Source: Zhengitettix transpicula
Taxonomy: Eukaryota; Arthropoda; Insecta; Orthoptera; Tetrigidae
NCBI GenBank assembly: GCA_037074705.1
Contig: CM073592.1
Coordinates: 23,098,629-23,162,628, forward strand
Length of the DNA stretch: 64,000 nucleotides
Direction: 5' to 3'
Part shown: piece after piece, positions 1 to 12,718 of the stretch
How the letters are laid out: every line of letters starts with the position of its first letter
Numbering within the stretch: the stretch's first letter is position 1
Position numbers and translations under genes: made by a program
Notes under the pieces: generated by a model
Database searches by the model: none
What the model was told of the DNA's origin: nothing
What the model saw: only the letters and a program-made list of their open reading frames with translations

Positions 1-2180
1 TATCGGGAAATACCTAAAGATATACTTAAAAAAATCAAAGAACATCTTATAGGTTGTTCGTTGTCAGAATATTTATGTTCTTGAATGTTTTAAAAATCTC
101 TATCATGATTTTTCATTAGAAAATTTAGTTGGAGTACTCTTTTTTTAACAAAAAGAAATATGTTTTCTGTTCTTCGCATCAAAAGTTATTCTGCGGAGAC
201 TAATATCAAAGTTTTATTTTTATTTCCAGTAAATTACTTCCAACCGAAGTGATGAGCAATTTATTAACGGATTTATTGTTGTCCTCGTAATTTCCAGATG
301 CAAATGAATGTTTTAATACACCCGATTCAAACAAAAATCAACATTCTGTCTTTAGTTGATTTCCAGTACAACTATAAAACACTATAGAAAATGATTGTTT
401 ACATTTTTATATCCGATAAACAAAAAATTAAGGTAATGTTTTAAAATCTACGTTTTTAAAAATGATACTCACCGCTTGATTTATGTGGTGGAACACGCCT
501 CGTTGTATATAATTAAATTAATGAACCCAAAGTGATTCGGCGAATTCTGTTTTCGCATTACAGACATTTCCAAACCCGATTGTTCTACACAAATAACCTT
601 AATAAACACATGTTTTAAAAAAAAAAATTACTCGATTTAGCAACTGTGGTATCCTACTATATTTACATTTTCAGTTTACCTTTAATAATTATGAAAATCA
701 TACTAATTATTGCCCCCAATAACTCGGCACTTCTTTTACCAACCTTTCCGTACTCGAATTCCTTTTTAAAATGCAATACACTCTGCTCAGAAAAGTTTGA
801 AATATAACAAACTGAAGACTCGTAAAATAAGTAATTTTATACCTAATACTATTCTCGTATATTGTAGGACAGGAATAAGATTTACGATACTATAAATAGT
901 ATAGAGATTTTATTGAGTTTCTTCGTACTAATCTTTTTAATATTACCATATTTATCAATTTATTACGTGGACTGTGTGTTTTGTATACGCCAGTCAAATC
1001 TGGATTCAAGGTTAATAGAAAACATCAGGAATATTACAGTGCCACATTTAGTTTTCCAAAATAATATAAGTAGCTATTTCTATACCACGCGTTATTGCGA
1101 TGTAGAAGAACGTCAATTTAATTATAAATATTTTTTCCTTGCTGAAAACGAAGTATGTCGCCCATGCGGAAATAATTTTTTTTTTCACGTCAGCGAGTGG
1201 CTGCTACTTAAATCGATAAAAAAATAATTCCAGTGAAATAAGAACCAATGAATTAACTCAGCTGTGAGGAACTAAGTGGAAGAGCGTTCCTTCCACATCG
1301 CAGACTAAATTATCGTTTTTCCCCCCATAAAACGGTGGTAATTCTAAGGACTGGACTGAAAAAGCTCGTTCTACGGCTGTATAGTTCAATCAGCTGTTGA
1401 CCTGCATTTTCCGCCCTACAGACAAATAATTTTACTTTCGTTTAAATACATATTATTGTGACTTAATCTTCCAAGTTTTTACTTCCTGTTCTTTAATTTT
1501 TACTTTCCACATATCTTATAGTTTCAAATTTTAAAACAATAAATGGCACATAACATTATATCCCATTTAAACTGATAACTTTTATTATACATTATTTCCC
1601 CTGATATATCCCCAGCTATTCAGGTTATTTTCAGTAATCTATTGCCATTAAAAGGAAGATGGCTCGATGTGAATAATTTAGTGTCATCGCTCTGAAATGT
1701 TGAAAGTGAAGCCATGTTACATCTGGAGGACTTTCTCTAATCTCCATACTCACCACGTTAATGCTCCTTATAATAGTTTGTCGGGTTTCGTGACGTAGAG
1801 ACGTCCATCGTCGTGGTGAGGTCCGCGGCCAGACGCAGATAAGAGGGAGAGAGACCCTTGGCAGGAATTCGATGGCGACGACGCTTTCAGTGGGGGTGGA
1901 ATCGATCCCAGAACCCCCCCTACTACTCCTTCTTCCTCCTCACTTACTTCCTGGCGAAAGGCATAATTAAACACACCTCTTTCCCTCCCTACACTTCACC
2001 TCCTACGGTCAACAATATGCACGACTATTTTCCTCGAGGTCCGACGAATAATTTCAGAGGTAAGGTCGCAACGATTAATCTGAAAGAAGCTCAAGATCAC
2101 TTTCAGTGCTCTGAAAAAAATAATTCAGAATAGTCTCCATGGTCATCAAATAATTTCCGAAACGATATTTGGAATAAAAA
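1..2180. other. AT-rich non-coding DNA, nothing recognised
   Basis: I see no gene here. A 104-codon open stretch at 913-1227 (+) has a hydrophobic start and several cysteines, but it has no ATG start, no polypyrimidine-AG acceptor in front of it and no family motif, so it is probably a chance open frame. A GC-richer patch at about 1790-1950 contains a purine stretch and a run of seven C residues. It may be an old repeat, but I cannot classify it. Confidence 0.5.
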
Positions 2181-2446
2181 TTAATTTTTTAACAAATAAA
2201 ACTTTTATAAATAACACGTCGGCCAATAAAAAAAATTAGTTCATTGCTTATCAATTTTTATTGAATTAATCATAGTATTAAACTGAAAAAAGGAACTGAC
2301 TTAATTTGAGGTGTTTAATTTTTTAAACAAATAAAACTTTTATAATTAACACGTCGGTCAATAAAAAAATTAGTTCATTGCTTATCAAGTTCCATTAATT
2401 TAATCATAGTATTAACTGGAAAAAGGAACTAACTTAATTTGAGGTG
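2181..2446 (+). repeat. Tandem duplication, two units of about 132 bp
   Basis: Two head-to-tail units lie at 2181-2313 and 2314-2446. Both start with TTAATTTTTT followed by ACAAATAAAACTTTTATAA, contain AACACGTCGG and TTAGTTCATTGCTTATCAA, and end with ACTTAATTTGAGGTG. They differ by a few substitutions and single-base indels, so the duplication is fairly recent but not brand new. No coding frame or transposon end is visible in the unit. Confidence 0.85.
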
Positions 2447-3663
2447 AGATAGCCGTTTTGTTCCATAAAAAATGTAACTAAAATTGTTAGATAATTTACT
2501 ACGCATTTAGTCTCTTACTATAATCTAGTGGATATTAATACATATTACCATAAAAATATTTTATCATCACTATTATAAGAGCCAAACGTGAGGTGTAAAT
2601 ATCGCAGGTATTAAAAATCCGCCGGAGTCGCTAGCTTCGACCTTAAACCTTGATAAATTATTATATTCACCATAAATTGGCTAAAAGCCAGAATATATTT
2701 ATAATCATTAAAATTTATAACTAACTAATATGCATAACATTTTTGTTTGTGAATCCCACCAGATGTAACTTACTAAAAAAAATGGTGTCGTATATTTCAA
2801 TGAAACAATTTAACGTAAAAAATTTAGTGATTCTCCATCACCTTCCACGACCAAAATCTAATATTATCTCAGAATTACTAACAACTAAAATTCACAGACA
2901 GTATAACTGACGAATATCTTCTAAGGACCTCGTATGAAAAACCGTCAGCAAATTGCAATGAGAAATAGACTCTCATTTTAACATTCCTGATTACACCGAA
3001 TTTCGTTACATTGCAAAACAGACCCGTGTAGAAAGGGAGAGAGAATCACAAAGCGGTTTGGCAACATCTGCTGCTGCAGTCATGATCATTAAATTGAGTC
3101 GCAATGCAGCATCACGCGGACACATAATTACGGGCGACTTGATCATTAAGTGCGGCTGGTGCTGAAATATTACGTCTAGGTTCACTGTTAATTAGGCTCC
3201 AAGTTATACTCTTGATGTATATGAGAAAAGTGATCATTTTGTGTTATATCATGACGTCACGTGGGAGAGAGAGGAAGACGTTACTACGCGTCGAACAAAG
3301 GAAATAGTTCCTTTTTGCGTAATGAAATAAAGCAAAAAAAATTTTATTGAATAAAAAGTATAATTTTATCCTGTAATAGTCCATTGAATGATAATTAGAA
3401 AACAATACAAAATACTTTACGATCCTTTCGGAAAGTGTAAACTAATTTTCTTGGCATATTAGTGACTCCAATATGGCGACTATTAGTTTACATTCTGAAT
3501 GAAGCTAACAATTTCATTAATTTAATCTTTCGTAATATCTGAAGACTGACGGACAATTATATCCTGCAATACTCAAGGAGTATATTTAAGAAGAAATTCA
3601 GTGGTATGTTTTTTGGCATTGATGCACAATAATTCATTGTAGTTTGAAGCTGTTCAATTAATT
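2447..3663. other. Non-coding DNA, nothing recognised
   Basis: AT-rich sequence without a supportable gene, RNA gene or repeat that I recognise. A GC-richer stretch at about 3040-3300 has no sustained open frame. Confidence 0.4.
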
Positions 3664-4005
3664 CTCGAATCCAGGATTACAGATGCCGCTGACTTTAATT
3701 ATGATATTCAAGTTGCCGTTTAACTCCTAGGAGCGGGAGTGAAAATTTTCAAACATGTGAAAACGGTCGATTTTTTTCCCGAAAGAAATTTTTTCCGTAT
3801 CGATGAGCTGGATAGAGTTTCACCAAGTATTTTTTCCTGTATAATTTCAACTCCTTTTGTAATGGGAGCATTGAGTCTTTAGGGATGGATGGGCTTCACA
3901 TAAAAATAACGCGAAAACAACTGATATTGGAGGAGTCGAATCCTGGATTATGGATATCGCTGAGTTTGATTACGACAACCCGGGCTACGCTGATCACACA
4001 GCTAG
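3664..4005 (+). mobile_element. Helitron-like non-autonomous element, 3' part
   Basis: This stretch aligns by eye along most of its length with 23225-23581. Shared blocks include the AAAACGGTCGAT segment, the GCCGAAAAA/CCCGAAAGAA segment, AATAACGCGAAAAC, and a terminal block ending in CAGCTAG before T-rich DNA. A GC-rich short hairpin followed a few bases later by CTAG and then T is the 3' signature of Helitrons (CTRR end, insertion at AT). In this copy the terminal hairpin is eroded (CCCGGGCTACGCTGATC), so the copy is old. The 5' end is not defined. No Rep/helicase coding is present. Confidence 0.55.
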
Positions 4006-4134
4006 TTTATAATAAATTCAAAATGCCAAATAACAATTCATAACATGAAACTAATGAAAATATTAGGTTTTAATTAATATAACTGTATCGCCTAGTAGGT
4101 TGATTTATTTGTTCGTGAGATTTTTTGTTATTTA

Positions 4135-4832
4135 ATGGAACAACTCTACGCCAGGTACAAGAAAACTGATCTGATTTGTTTCCCTGTGGTACAATATCAT
4201 CCGAAAAGGACTTTCATATTTCAAAGTTGTCACTTGGTATTTCATTACTCGCCATCTGTGTTCATCCTTTCTTGGCCCGCTGAGGCTTCCTATCCAATAA
4301 AATACGACTTTGTTACTACGACGTGTTATTATTACATCCTTCCTCTCTGGGGCAACGTGTTGTCACGGAAGTGTGCGCGGGACTCACGGACAGAGACAAA
4401 CGGACTCCCATTGGGAATAAAAGAAAAGGTTTTTTTTTCCAGGCCCAATACACACTCACACATTCTTACTCACACTCTATCGTGCAACTACCCTCTGTCT
4501 TTCTCTCTCTGTCTCTCTCTTTCTCTCTCGAGCCACGTTGCAAAAATTTTAGAGTGGGGCACAAGAAGATGAAGTGTTTGCCCGCGATCAATAGACGAAG
4601 AGACAGACGCCTGGCGTCGGGACGTCGAGAGAACAATGACGCTGCTGTGCTGACTGCCCCCGGCGCTAATCCCCTCGTAATCAACCCCACTGTTCTGATG
4701 CTTCGCGGTGAAGACTTACTACGTAGACAGAAAAACCGACGTTCTGGCGTAGATCAAAGTTTCCTCTGCAAAGGTCCAGGTCAAGTCCTGCACGGAGCGC
4801 TTGAGCCCGTCGGTGCTTCTCTACGGCCCTAG
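4135..4832 (+). other. GC-richer patch with overlapping open frames and pyrimidine microsatellite
   Basis: Two overlapping open frames (4135-4572 and 4323-4832) run through this patch in different frames. Part of both is low complexity: a CACA-rich stretch at about 4448-4480 and a CT-rich microsatellite at about 4490-4531. Neither frame shows a known domain, signal peptide or convincing splice borders. An untranslated exon, an old repeat or chance openness from the simple repeat are all possible. I do not call a gene. Confidence 0.3.
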
Positions 4833-4930
4833 ACCAAAGGTACCTCCTCCATAACTATAATCAGCCCATATTCATTGCCTTTTAACTTCCGTCACATGGT
4901 TTTTGTCGTTCACCGCTATGCCTTTACTTG

Positions 4931-4975
4931 AATCACCTGACGAAAGCAACAAGGATTACAAGAAACGTTGTCGGG
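4931..4975 (+). repeat. CTGANGA...GAAAC hairpin motif, single copy
   Basis: The core CTGACGA sits at 4937-4943 and GAAACG at 4962-4967. It is followed by TTGTCGGGTTTTC, like the tail of the copies near 58.96 kb and 53.44 kb. The stem between the two cores (AGCAAC...) is weak here. It belongs to the dispersed motif family described in the findings. Confidence 0.55.
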
Positions 4976-5278
4976 TTTTCTTTGTTATCTGGTTACTTAT
5001 TTATCAAATTATAATCAACCACACGTTCATGTTCAGTCGTAACGTTAGGTAGAGAAACCACATACTGAATCAGGCCGATCTAAGTATCTGGTATTCTTCG
5101 ATCGGTTCAACCGTTTCCATTTCTTATTCATAAAAATTCCATAAAGCATGTTTAACTATAATTAATTCTTTTTAACTGTTTCACAATCAATCTAATCATT
5201 TGATGTTAAAAATAACGTGACATTTAGCTTTTTATAAATAAATAAGTCAGAAAAAAATATTATTAAATGAAACAAAAA

Positions 5279-5520
5279 ATTGGTTTGAATACAACGTTTC
5301 ATCGATAATTTTGGGACTTCTTCAGGTAATCAGGTAAAATAGTTTTGAATGTTGAGCCTAGGACTGCTTACGATGACGGTTGTAGTAGAAATGATGCTAT
5401 ACTAATAAATACTTATAAATAAATAAGAAATACAGCCAACAAATTCCAAACTGTACTCTACCTGATTACCTGAAGAAGTACCAGAATTGTGGACGAAACG
5501 TTATATTCACATCAATGTTT
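5279..5520. repeat. Fold-back element: head-to-head pair of hairpin motifs
   Basis: An outward-facing inverted pair. The right arm (about 5461-5505) reads CCTGATTACCTGAAGAAG ... GGACGAAACGTT. The left arm (about 5298-5342) reads the same on the - strand, beginning with its ACGTTTCATCG end and closing with GACTTCTTCAGGTAATCAGG. About 120 bp of AT-rich DNA lies between the arms. Each arm has the CTGAAGA-A-GT core and the GAAACGTT end. No protein is encoded. The pattern fits a non-autonomous element or the paired ends of a larger element that has lost its centre. Confidence 0.7.
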
Positions 5521-6284
5521 ATTTAATAATAAATTTTTCTGACTTATTGGATTTTTTGCACATACATTTATTTAATCATTTGATATTTTTTAATGAAAAA
5601 AATATTGATCTCTCAGATGTTTCAAGCCGTGATCGTTTTTTGGTTGTATTGAACCGAACCAATTTTTAATGTCTTGGAATCTGAAGATAAACAGGATTTC
5701 TTTCCTATTTAGAGAGTTCCACTTCTTCCTATTCAAATCCTCCTACTCTTCCGTACATGTCTCCTTCAATATTACTTTCGAAAAAGTAAAACTGCCACAG
5801 GTTATCTGTGGTGTATCTAGGCCACATGATTTTTTTAAAGCCGGTACTGGTCAGAAACCTTGGTAGGGAAATCGGGTTAAAATGAAATAACCGACTCTAT
5901 TACATTTTCAAAAGAAGTTGAAAAATAATCAAAATAATTTCCAAGACTGCCACAATTTTCCTTTAAGAGGGTTTGGAGCAAGTCTTCCACAGTAAAGAAA
6001 TTTTTTATTGAATCAGAATCCTCCCTAGTGAATATAAGTTAGTCGAGTGAAGATTCTCAATCCCCTCATAATAAAGCGAAGTGTTACTATACTTCAGTCT
6101 CCGTAGTTAATCTCTATTTTGAGCTAATATTCCATTGTTTTCTTTTTAATATAAAAAAATACTATTCTTAAACTTAAATAAATTGCCTTTTCTACAAAAT
6201 TGATCTGCAATTAATATTTCTCTTTATAAATTTTTTTATAATTGAAATACTGTCCTCAAGTCTAGTTAATTTGTTTTTAATAAT

Positions 6285-6400
6285 TATATATCAGAAACAA
6301 CGTTTCGTTACTGATTTTCTTAATTGTTTTATAGAATTGGAAGTAAGTTTACACCTGAAGAGGTCCTAATCCAGGGACGAAACATTGTGTCTCATATTTA
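6285..6400. repeat. Fold-back pair of hairpin motifs
   Basis: The right arm at 6353-6390 reads CTGAAGA-G-GTCC, an eight-base loop, then GGGACGAAACATTGTG. The left arm at about 6294-6325 has AACAACGTTTCGTTACTGAT, which is the motif's GAAACGTTGTT end read on the - strand. The spacing is short (about 30 bp between arms). The left arm has lost the clean CTGANGA core. Confidence 0.6.
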
Positions 6401-9400
6401 TTATGTTTTAAATACAATAACTAAAATGTTTTTCTGAGTAATAGGCTGCTGTGTTAATATTTATTTTAATTTCATTTATAGTAAATTAATTTATTATATT
6501 TTCGCGATCAGTCACCGGTCAGAATTACCGTTTATAGATTAAATAAATTTCTACATTGATTCGGCATAGACCTACTCGAATCTTTATTTCTTATTTCTAC
6601 TTTTCACAGCCTTTAGATCAGGTCGCATAACGTTTCTGTTTGTATGGTGGAAACCGTAATAATGCACATTGTAATGTTTACTGCGTCGCAGTATTGACCT
6701 TGTCTTACCAGATAACAAAAGACTACCGAGGCTAAGGTCAACTTGAGTATCCTTCAAGGTCTGACTTTACCGTCCGCATATTGACGGTCGTTGCTTACTT
6801 AACAAGTGACTTTGGTGTTGTCGGTGAAGCATGTTTTACTTGTGGATCTGCGTATATGGAATAATTCCTGAAGTAATCTAAGTCTTTCACAGTACACAGA
6901 GCAATTTTCGTATTTATCAGCTAAATATCCTACGACTTTGAGATATTGATTATAATAACGGATTTGAAAGCGACATTTTAGCTATTTGCATTCATTAGTC
7001 TGTTGTCAGGGTTTTATACAACTTTCGTGTTTAATTATTTACTAGGTTCTAAGTGAACAACGGGCAATTCACTAGAATTCGACTGCTGGCGGCGGAAGAA
7101 GCCAATATACTCAGTCCGCCTGGTTTTCGCTTCAATACTCTTTTAAATGAAATTCACTCTGAACTTCTGCTAATACCTTCACTAAAACGTTTTAATATAT
7201 TTCACTCTCCGCTGTTGACCTTCAAACTCTTGCTCTCACTGTTTCTTTGGTGTTGACGTCCGCAACAAAACTGCCATCCCCCACCAAATCATTTACTGAT
7301 CACTAATTATTAGTTAATTTTAAATATTTTGTTACACGCTGTAAGGCAATTAGTTATGTCTTAGTTCGTTTCACTATCATAACATCAGTCTAATGTATTC
7401 CGAGACCTATTTCTGTTTATGAACCTTTATTTACTTATAAGTGATCCAACGGAAAATAAATCTATATTTGGATCTGCCGATTTGAACCCCTTCCTTGGAA
7501 GATTCTCGTGATAATTTGATCAAATCAATTTATTCCCAAAAAGATATGTATCAGATCAATTTTGTGAGCGGCTTTCTCAACCATTTTTTACTTTAACTTT
7601 ATTTAACAAATTAAAAATGTTTGTAGCTCACATTTATTCACTTCATGACCCAGAGACTGCTCGAAATTACAGTCGCGTACCGCAACAAAAATCGTAAAAA
7701 ATTTCAAACGTTAGAGAGAGATGAGCTTTGGTTTGGACACAAACAAAAATAAAAATATACAAAGGGACAGAAACAAAATACCGAGACGAAATTTCCGAAA
7801 TTAGTGAGAGAAATACGAATAACGAATAATACAGCGTTGAGCAAGATTGAATTTTAAAAAGAGTATTTTTAAAGACAGGCGTCACGAAAATGTCAATTAA
7901 TGTTTATGAAATTCGTTAAAAAAAAATTTTTTTTATGGAAAATTAATGTTCTAGTACTCGCTGGACATAGTCAACTTTGAGGGGTAACAGTTTTCATTGA
8001 ATATTAATTAACAGAATAAATTTACTGCAAGATGAGTGATCACAAGCCGTTGCTTGTAATATATCAGCGACGCGTTATACGTGACGGGGGAGTTTTTTTT
8101 TTTGGAGGATCGTGACATGGTGAGCGCCAGAATATAGCATAACTTGCGGCAGAACACACAAACTCAACCACTAAAACCGCGAATCCTTTCCGTCACTGGC
8201 ACGGAGCCCACATCACAAAGAAAACGTCCCAAGGGGGAGAGAGAGAGTATTCCATCCAGGTCGTAATTCATGGAACTAGAGGCAAGAGCAACAGTTTCTA
8301 AGATTACGTTCCAAGTCACCTAAACTACCGATGGCCATTAATTTTCCTAGTTTTTTTTTTAAATAGAGATACCGAGGTTATCGTTCTGTAGACTTCGATG
8401 AGTAATAGAACTCTTAACCTGACCACACTGCGATTACAAAATAAATACATTTTCGGAAGTTGGATGAAATTTATTATGTTATTTAACGCGTAAGACTATG
8501 CAGACTAAAATATGGTGGAGATAAATACGTTGATCGTGTGATCTTATGCGTTCGGGTTAGCGGTCGGGTAAAATCGGGTTAGTACGAAAGGCATGTCAGT
8601 TTTGAAAGTTTAAGAATAATTAATTTTTCCTGTACACCCAAATGCTGTTTAGTACAGTGAGACAAGAGTAATAGTTACAGAGCTGAGAAACCACGTGATA
8701 GATGCTCAAGCACTTACTAGATATGCAAAAAAAAAATTTGTAATTAATTTATAACTTCTAGACGTCTTCAAAGACTGGATTGCCAATCGTTTTAGGCCGT
8801 ACATAGTTTGCTGTAAAGCTAAAATTGTCAATATACAAATAATAATCATCAAAATATCGTCCATAAACGTTTTTTTTAATACGAAATCTGCTGTGAATTT
8901 TTTATCTGTACAATACATTTTACAGTAATTAAAAACAATATAATTATATATAGCACTGGTCAAGGAGCCGAGGGTTTGGAGAATACTTCACTTTTTTAAG
9001 TTGCTGACGGAACTTCGTGACGTTTGATGACGTCACCTCAGAACGGCGCTCTCGTACACAAACTGGTTAATTCCGATGTATTGTATATAGCACGTTAATC
9101 GTGCAAACTTAACTCGGCGGATTACAAAGACTCTATCGGTCAAAGTATTTTTTCTTCCCAACAAATATTTTTCATAGTCTTTTTTTCAACGATAAAGGAT
9201 ATCTAAGGAAAAATCTTTATATCTATCTCTTACTTCTTTTATGCTGTTATCGTAATTATCAATAATTAACTGTCATGGAACAATGAAACTGAAAATAAAC
9301 TAATGTAAACCAAACCGATTCAAAGAAAATAAAAATTTTAACTACTTCGTCGAAATAAAACTGAGCGAGAAAAAGAATCGTACTTCTTACTGTTGAATGC

Positions 9401-12253
9401 TTTGCGTATTATATCGGATTATTTTATAATTTTCTTTATTTTAAAAGAGAATTGGAAAACCAATTACGACCACCAGATGTTTGAATGTATTCTTGAAGCG
9501 TCTGTGGCTGTAAATGCCAATTATTGTAGGGGCCTTTCTAGTGGTAAACCTATTCACCCTTCTGCAACCTCGCGTGTTCAGAGAAAAGGGACGGAGAACG
9601 AGAGGAAGACGGAATAGAGAACTGGAGAAAAGAAAGCAGTTACTCCAGACTCGATTTCCAGAAAGATTGTTTGGTTGGTCTCTTTTCTGTTGAGCCTTCA
9701 CGAACAGTAATCCATTAGAAGGGCTCCATCGCCGAGACAAGGAGTTACAAAAGCGAGGGGGGGGGGGTTGAAGATGCTCGTTCGTTCTCAAATCTATTAT
9801 AGCCATCGGCGCCAATGCCTGCATCTCTATAAAATTGCCCTTCGTGGCAATAAAATGTTTTGTAGCTCACAGCTTGGACTGGCCTAAGAATCACTATTTG
9901 TTTTCGTAGTTGAGTAGGCGAAAAATTCGTTAACGGTAAATACGGAAATGAACATTGAAAATTTACTATATGACCAATAACAACTTACTGCTCACTTATT
10001 ATATTTAATTATTTAATCAGTAACATACACTTCAACATTTCTCACTCAAATTCTCAAATCTGGTTGCCCATAATAGACTTAACAGAAAAAAAATTAATAT
10101 ATTAGCTAATTAGACATTTTATTAATTGTTTAGTCCTATATTCCCACAACAACTGATTTGGTTAAATAGTAATTAATAAAGCAAACCACTTTCAAGTCTT
10201 CAATAAAATTTATTTGCTGTCAGTAGCTTCCGCCTTTCGTCTTCCTCATTTAAAATTTTCAGCATGTAGAGACTTACGTTTAATCCCAATTTTTTAACTT
10301 CAACAGGGTTTACATAATAATAATTAGAAAAAAATTTGACCTCTCATAATAAATATAATGAATATAAATTTTCTTTAATTAATATTCAATATGGATTATC
10401 TGAATTCTAACAAGTGTCGATTTAAAAATTCAAATACTGACTTCCAGGTCAGTGAAAACCAAAAAAAACTGAGTTATTGGCTAATATTTCCATTTTGTTA
10501 ATAATAAATTTCAGATAAATATTTTGAACACATTTTTCGAGATACTAAAAATTTGATTCAAATTTGAAGCAAGAGTAATCTCGAAATGGCAGATCATTCG
10601 AACCAAAAAATTGTTATTATACACTTTTTTTTTGGAGCCTGAATCAATCCATGGGAATAGCATCCAGAATTCCAGCGCAGTCAGTCCTTCCTAGATTTAA
10701 TAAATAATTCTCATTTTATGAGCAATGGAAAATATTTTGTTCCCGCGATGATCATCATCGCAGTTATCAGGTAGACTCTACGACTATGATAACCGTCGAA
10801 ACGCCGTGTTTCGACAAATCAAAAGGTCCCGGTTGATTAATTGAGAATCATACATAAAATCGAAATATCGTCCATTAATTGGTTACCTACCAATATTGAC
10901 TGAAAAATAATTCGGATTAAATAACTTAATGATAAGGGTGTACATTTTTGTTGGACCTCGAAAAAAAAATTCTGATGCTATGGTTTTTAATAAGTACGCT
11001 ATACGTTTCTATTAATAAGTTGTTTCCTCGAGTAGGTTTTAACTCAAATAATAATTAATTATATCCAAGTGTTTTTCAAAATCAAAATCATCAAAACTTA
11101 AAAACTGATCAAAATGAACTCAAACTGGTAGAAAAACAGTCTTTGTCAAAAAATTTTATGTATATTTCTGGGTTTACTGACCCAATGTCTTGGAATTTAG
11201 GTTTGTCTGTCAAACAGATTTCCCTTACAAATCAGGTTCTATTAATTAAAACGTTTAAACGTGATCCACGTCCTGGCCCCTCTCTTTTAATAGCATATTA
11301 AGGTGATACTGAAGCTAGATATATTTGTAAGTAATGTACATTTAAATATACACATTTACGTGGCGACTTCTGATTGGTGCTTGACTGTGCAGTCACTTCC
11401 ATTACTCTAAAGGTGTAGTACTGCCTTTCACATAAAATTTTAATCATGAATCGTTTGAAAGGATCATACCTCAGAGCAGTTCGTAGGAAAAATTTTTTCC
11501 CATCTTCTTGAATGACAGAGTGTAATATAGCTATCTTGTTGACAAGTTAAACCTGTTCCACCTGGAGTCCAGCCAAATAATCCTAGAAACGAGATGTGTC
11601 TCCCTTTCTGCGACGAGAGACACACAAACACCGCCTGTTGCTGCGACGTCAATGACCTGCAAAAGGGGTGACAGGGCGAGGGGTTCTTTGGATTCTGACA
11701 GGCGCCAGGGAGGCGACCATAAGCCCTTAACCGCCATCGATCGCAACAGCCTGGAACTGACAAATGTTAACAGCATTCAACAGAAGAGACCTCTGAAAGG
11801 CTAAGTGATACGTGGGAAACGTGCAACGATGAATTGAAATTGTTTGATAATCCGTTAATCACTTTTCATTGCAATATTAAAATAACTGGTCAGATCAAAA
11901 GTATTATATGTAAATGATATTATTTAATAATGGCCAAAGGACTCGACGATAAAATGTGGCTGATTTAAGAAATTGTTATGGATCCAAATTAATCTTAGAT
12001 AATGAACATACTTGGCGTAATATAAAATTTAAAAGCCTGTTGAAAGATTCTGATTGAACTACATATAATTTATAATGTGAAAGAATGTAAAATATGCACA
12101 GGTTCATTTATTGAATAGACAGATAACGAAATTAATGAAAAAAGAATCTTCTCATGAAAAGAATGATTTTTTTTAAAAAAAAATTTGTTAAACAGGAGTT
12201 GTAATAACAGAGAAGACACGTTTTTTGTCTCCTCATTCCATCACTGCAGTCTC
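6401..12253. other. Non-coding intergenic DNA
   Basis: No gene with recognisable domains or splice structure. Open frames of 60-127 codons occur on both strands (for example 9441-9824 -, 11464-11763 -) but show no family motif. Simple features are a G run near 9764-9773 and poly-A/T runs near 7919 and 8093. At about 10745-10812 an eroded hairpin-motif pair is visible: a GATGATCATCATCG palindrome with CAGTTATCAGG on one side, and GATAACCGTCGAAACGCCG on the other. Confidence 0.4.
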
Positions 12254-12718
12254 TTAACCCTTTAGTGCCTAGTGTAGAATATATGTAACACACCTTTTAG
12301 TATCACCCCAGAGGCATCTGTTGATTTCTAAGATGCAGATATGAAACAACATGCACTTAAGGAAATGTGAAATTTTTAGCATCCGTGGGCACGTTAAAAC
12401 ATGCCTGTCCTAGATTTCTGTGAGCCAACCCCTCAGAAGAGATTTTTATACCCTTCGGACAACTTCAGAATATTTATTTTCTGAGTATTTTTTTTCAAGA
12501 AAGAAAATTAAATCGTTATTCTCAGGGTATTATAAATGCAATAAAATAATAATTATCCAATTAATTAATTATATCTATGTTTAATATGTGCAACATCATA
12601 GGCCAAATTGACTGTGATATCGTTTGATATTTTTTTGTTTTTTTCCGTATTTAAATCACATAAATACATATTAAAAATTTGGTTTAAAAAAATACAATCT
12701 CATGCACTGAAGGCTTAA
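12254..12718 (+). mobile_element. MITE with TTAA ends (piggyBac-like type), copy 1
   Basis: The left end is TTAA-CCCTTTAGTGCC and the right end is GCACTGAAGGC-TTAA. This gives about 11-bp imperfect terminal inverted repeats bounded on both sides by the tetranucleotide TTAA. Most of the left half aligns in reverse complement to 59104-59450, which also begins and ends at TTAA. TTAA target duplication is the hallmark of the piggyBac superfamily. No transposase is encoded, so this would be a non-autonomous copy. The class is inferred from the ends only. Confidence 0.72.

Noticed and set aside
913..1227. Cysteine-containing open frame as a possible third Ly6 gene
   Set aside because: It has no ATG, no acceptor before the first CxxC, and the cysteine spacing and closing Cys-Asn of the family are absent. 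Openness of this length is expected somewhere by chance in a window of this size.
4135..4832. A protein-coding gene from the two longest + strand open frames
   Set aside because: Both frames run through CA- and CT-rich simple sequence, overlap each other, and show no domain, signal peptide or splice signals.
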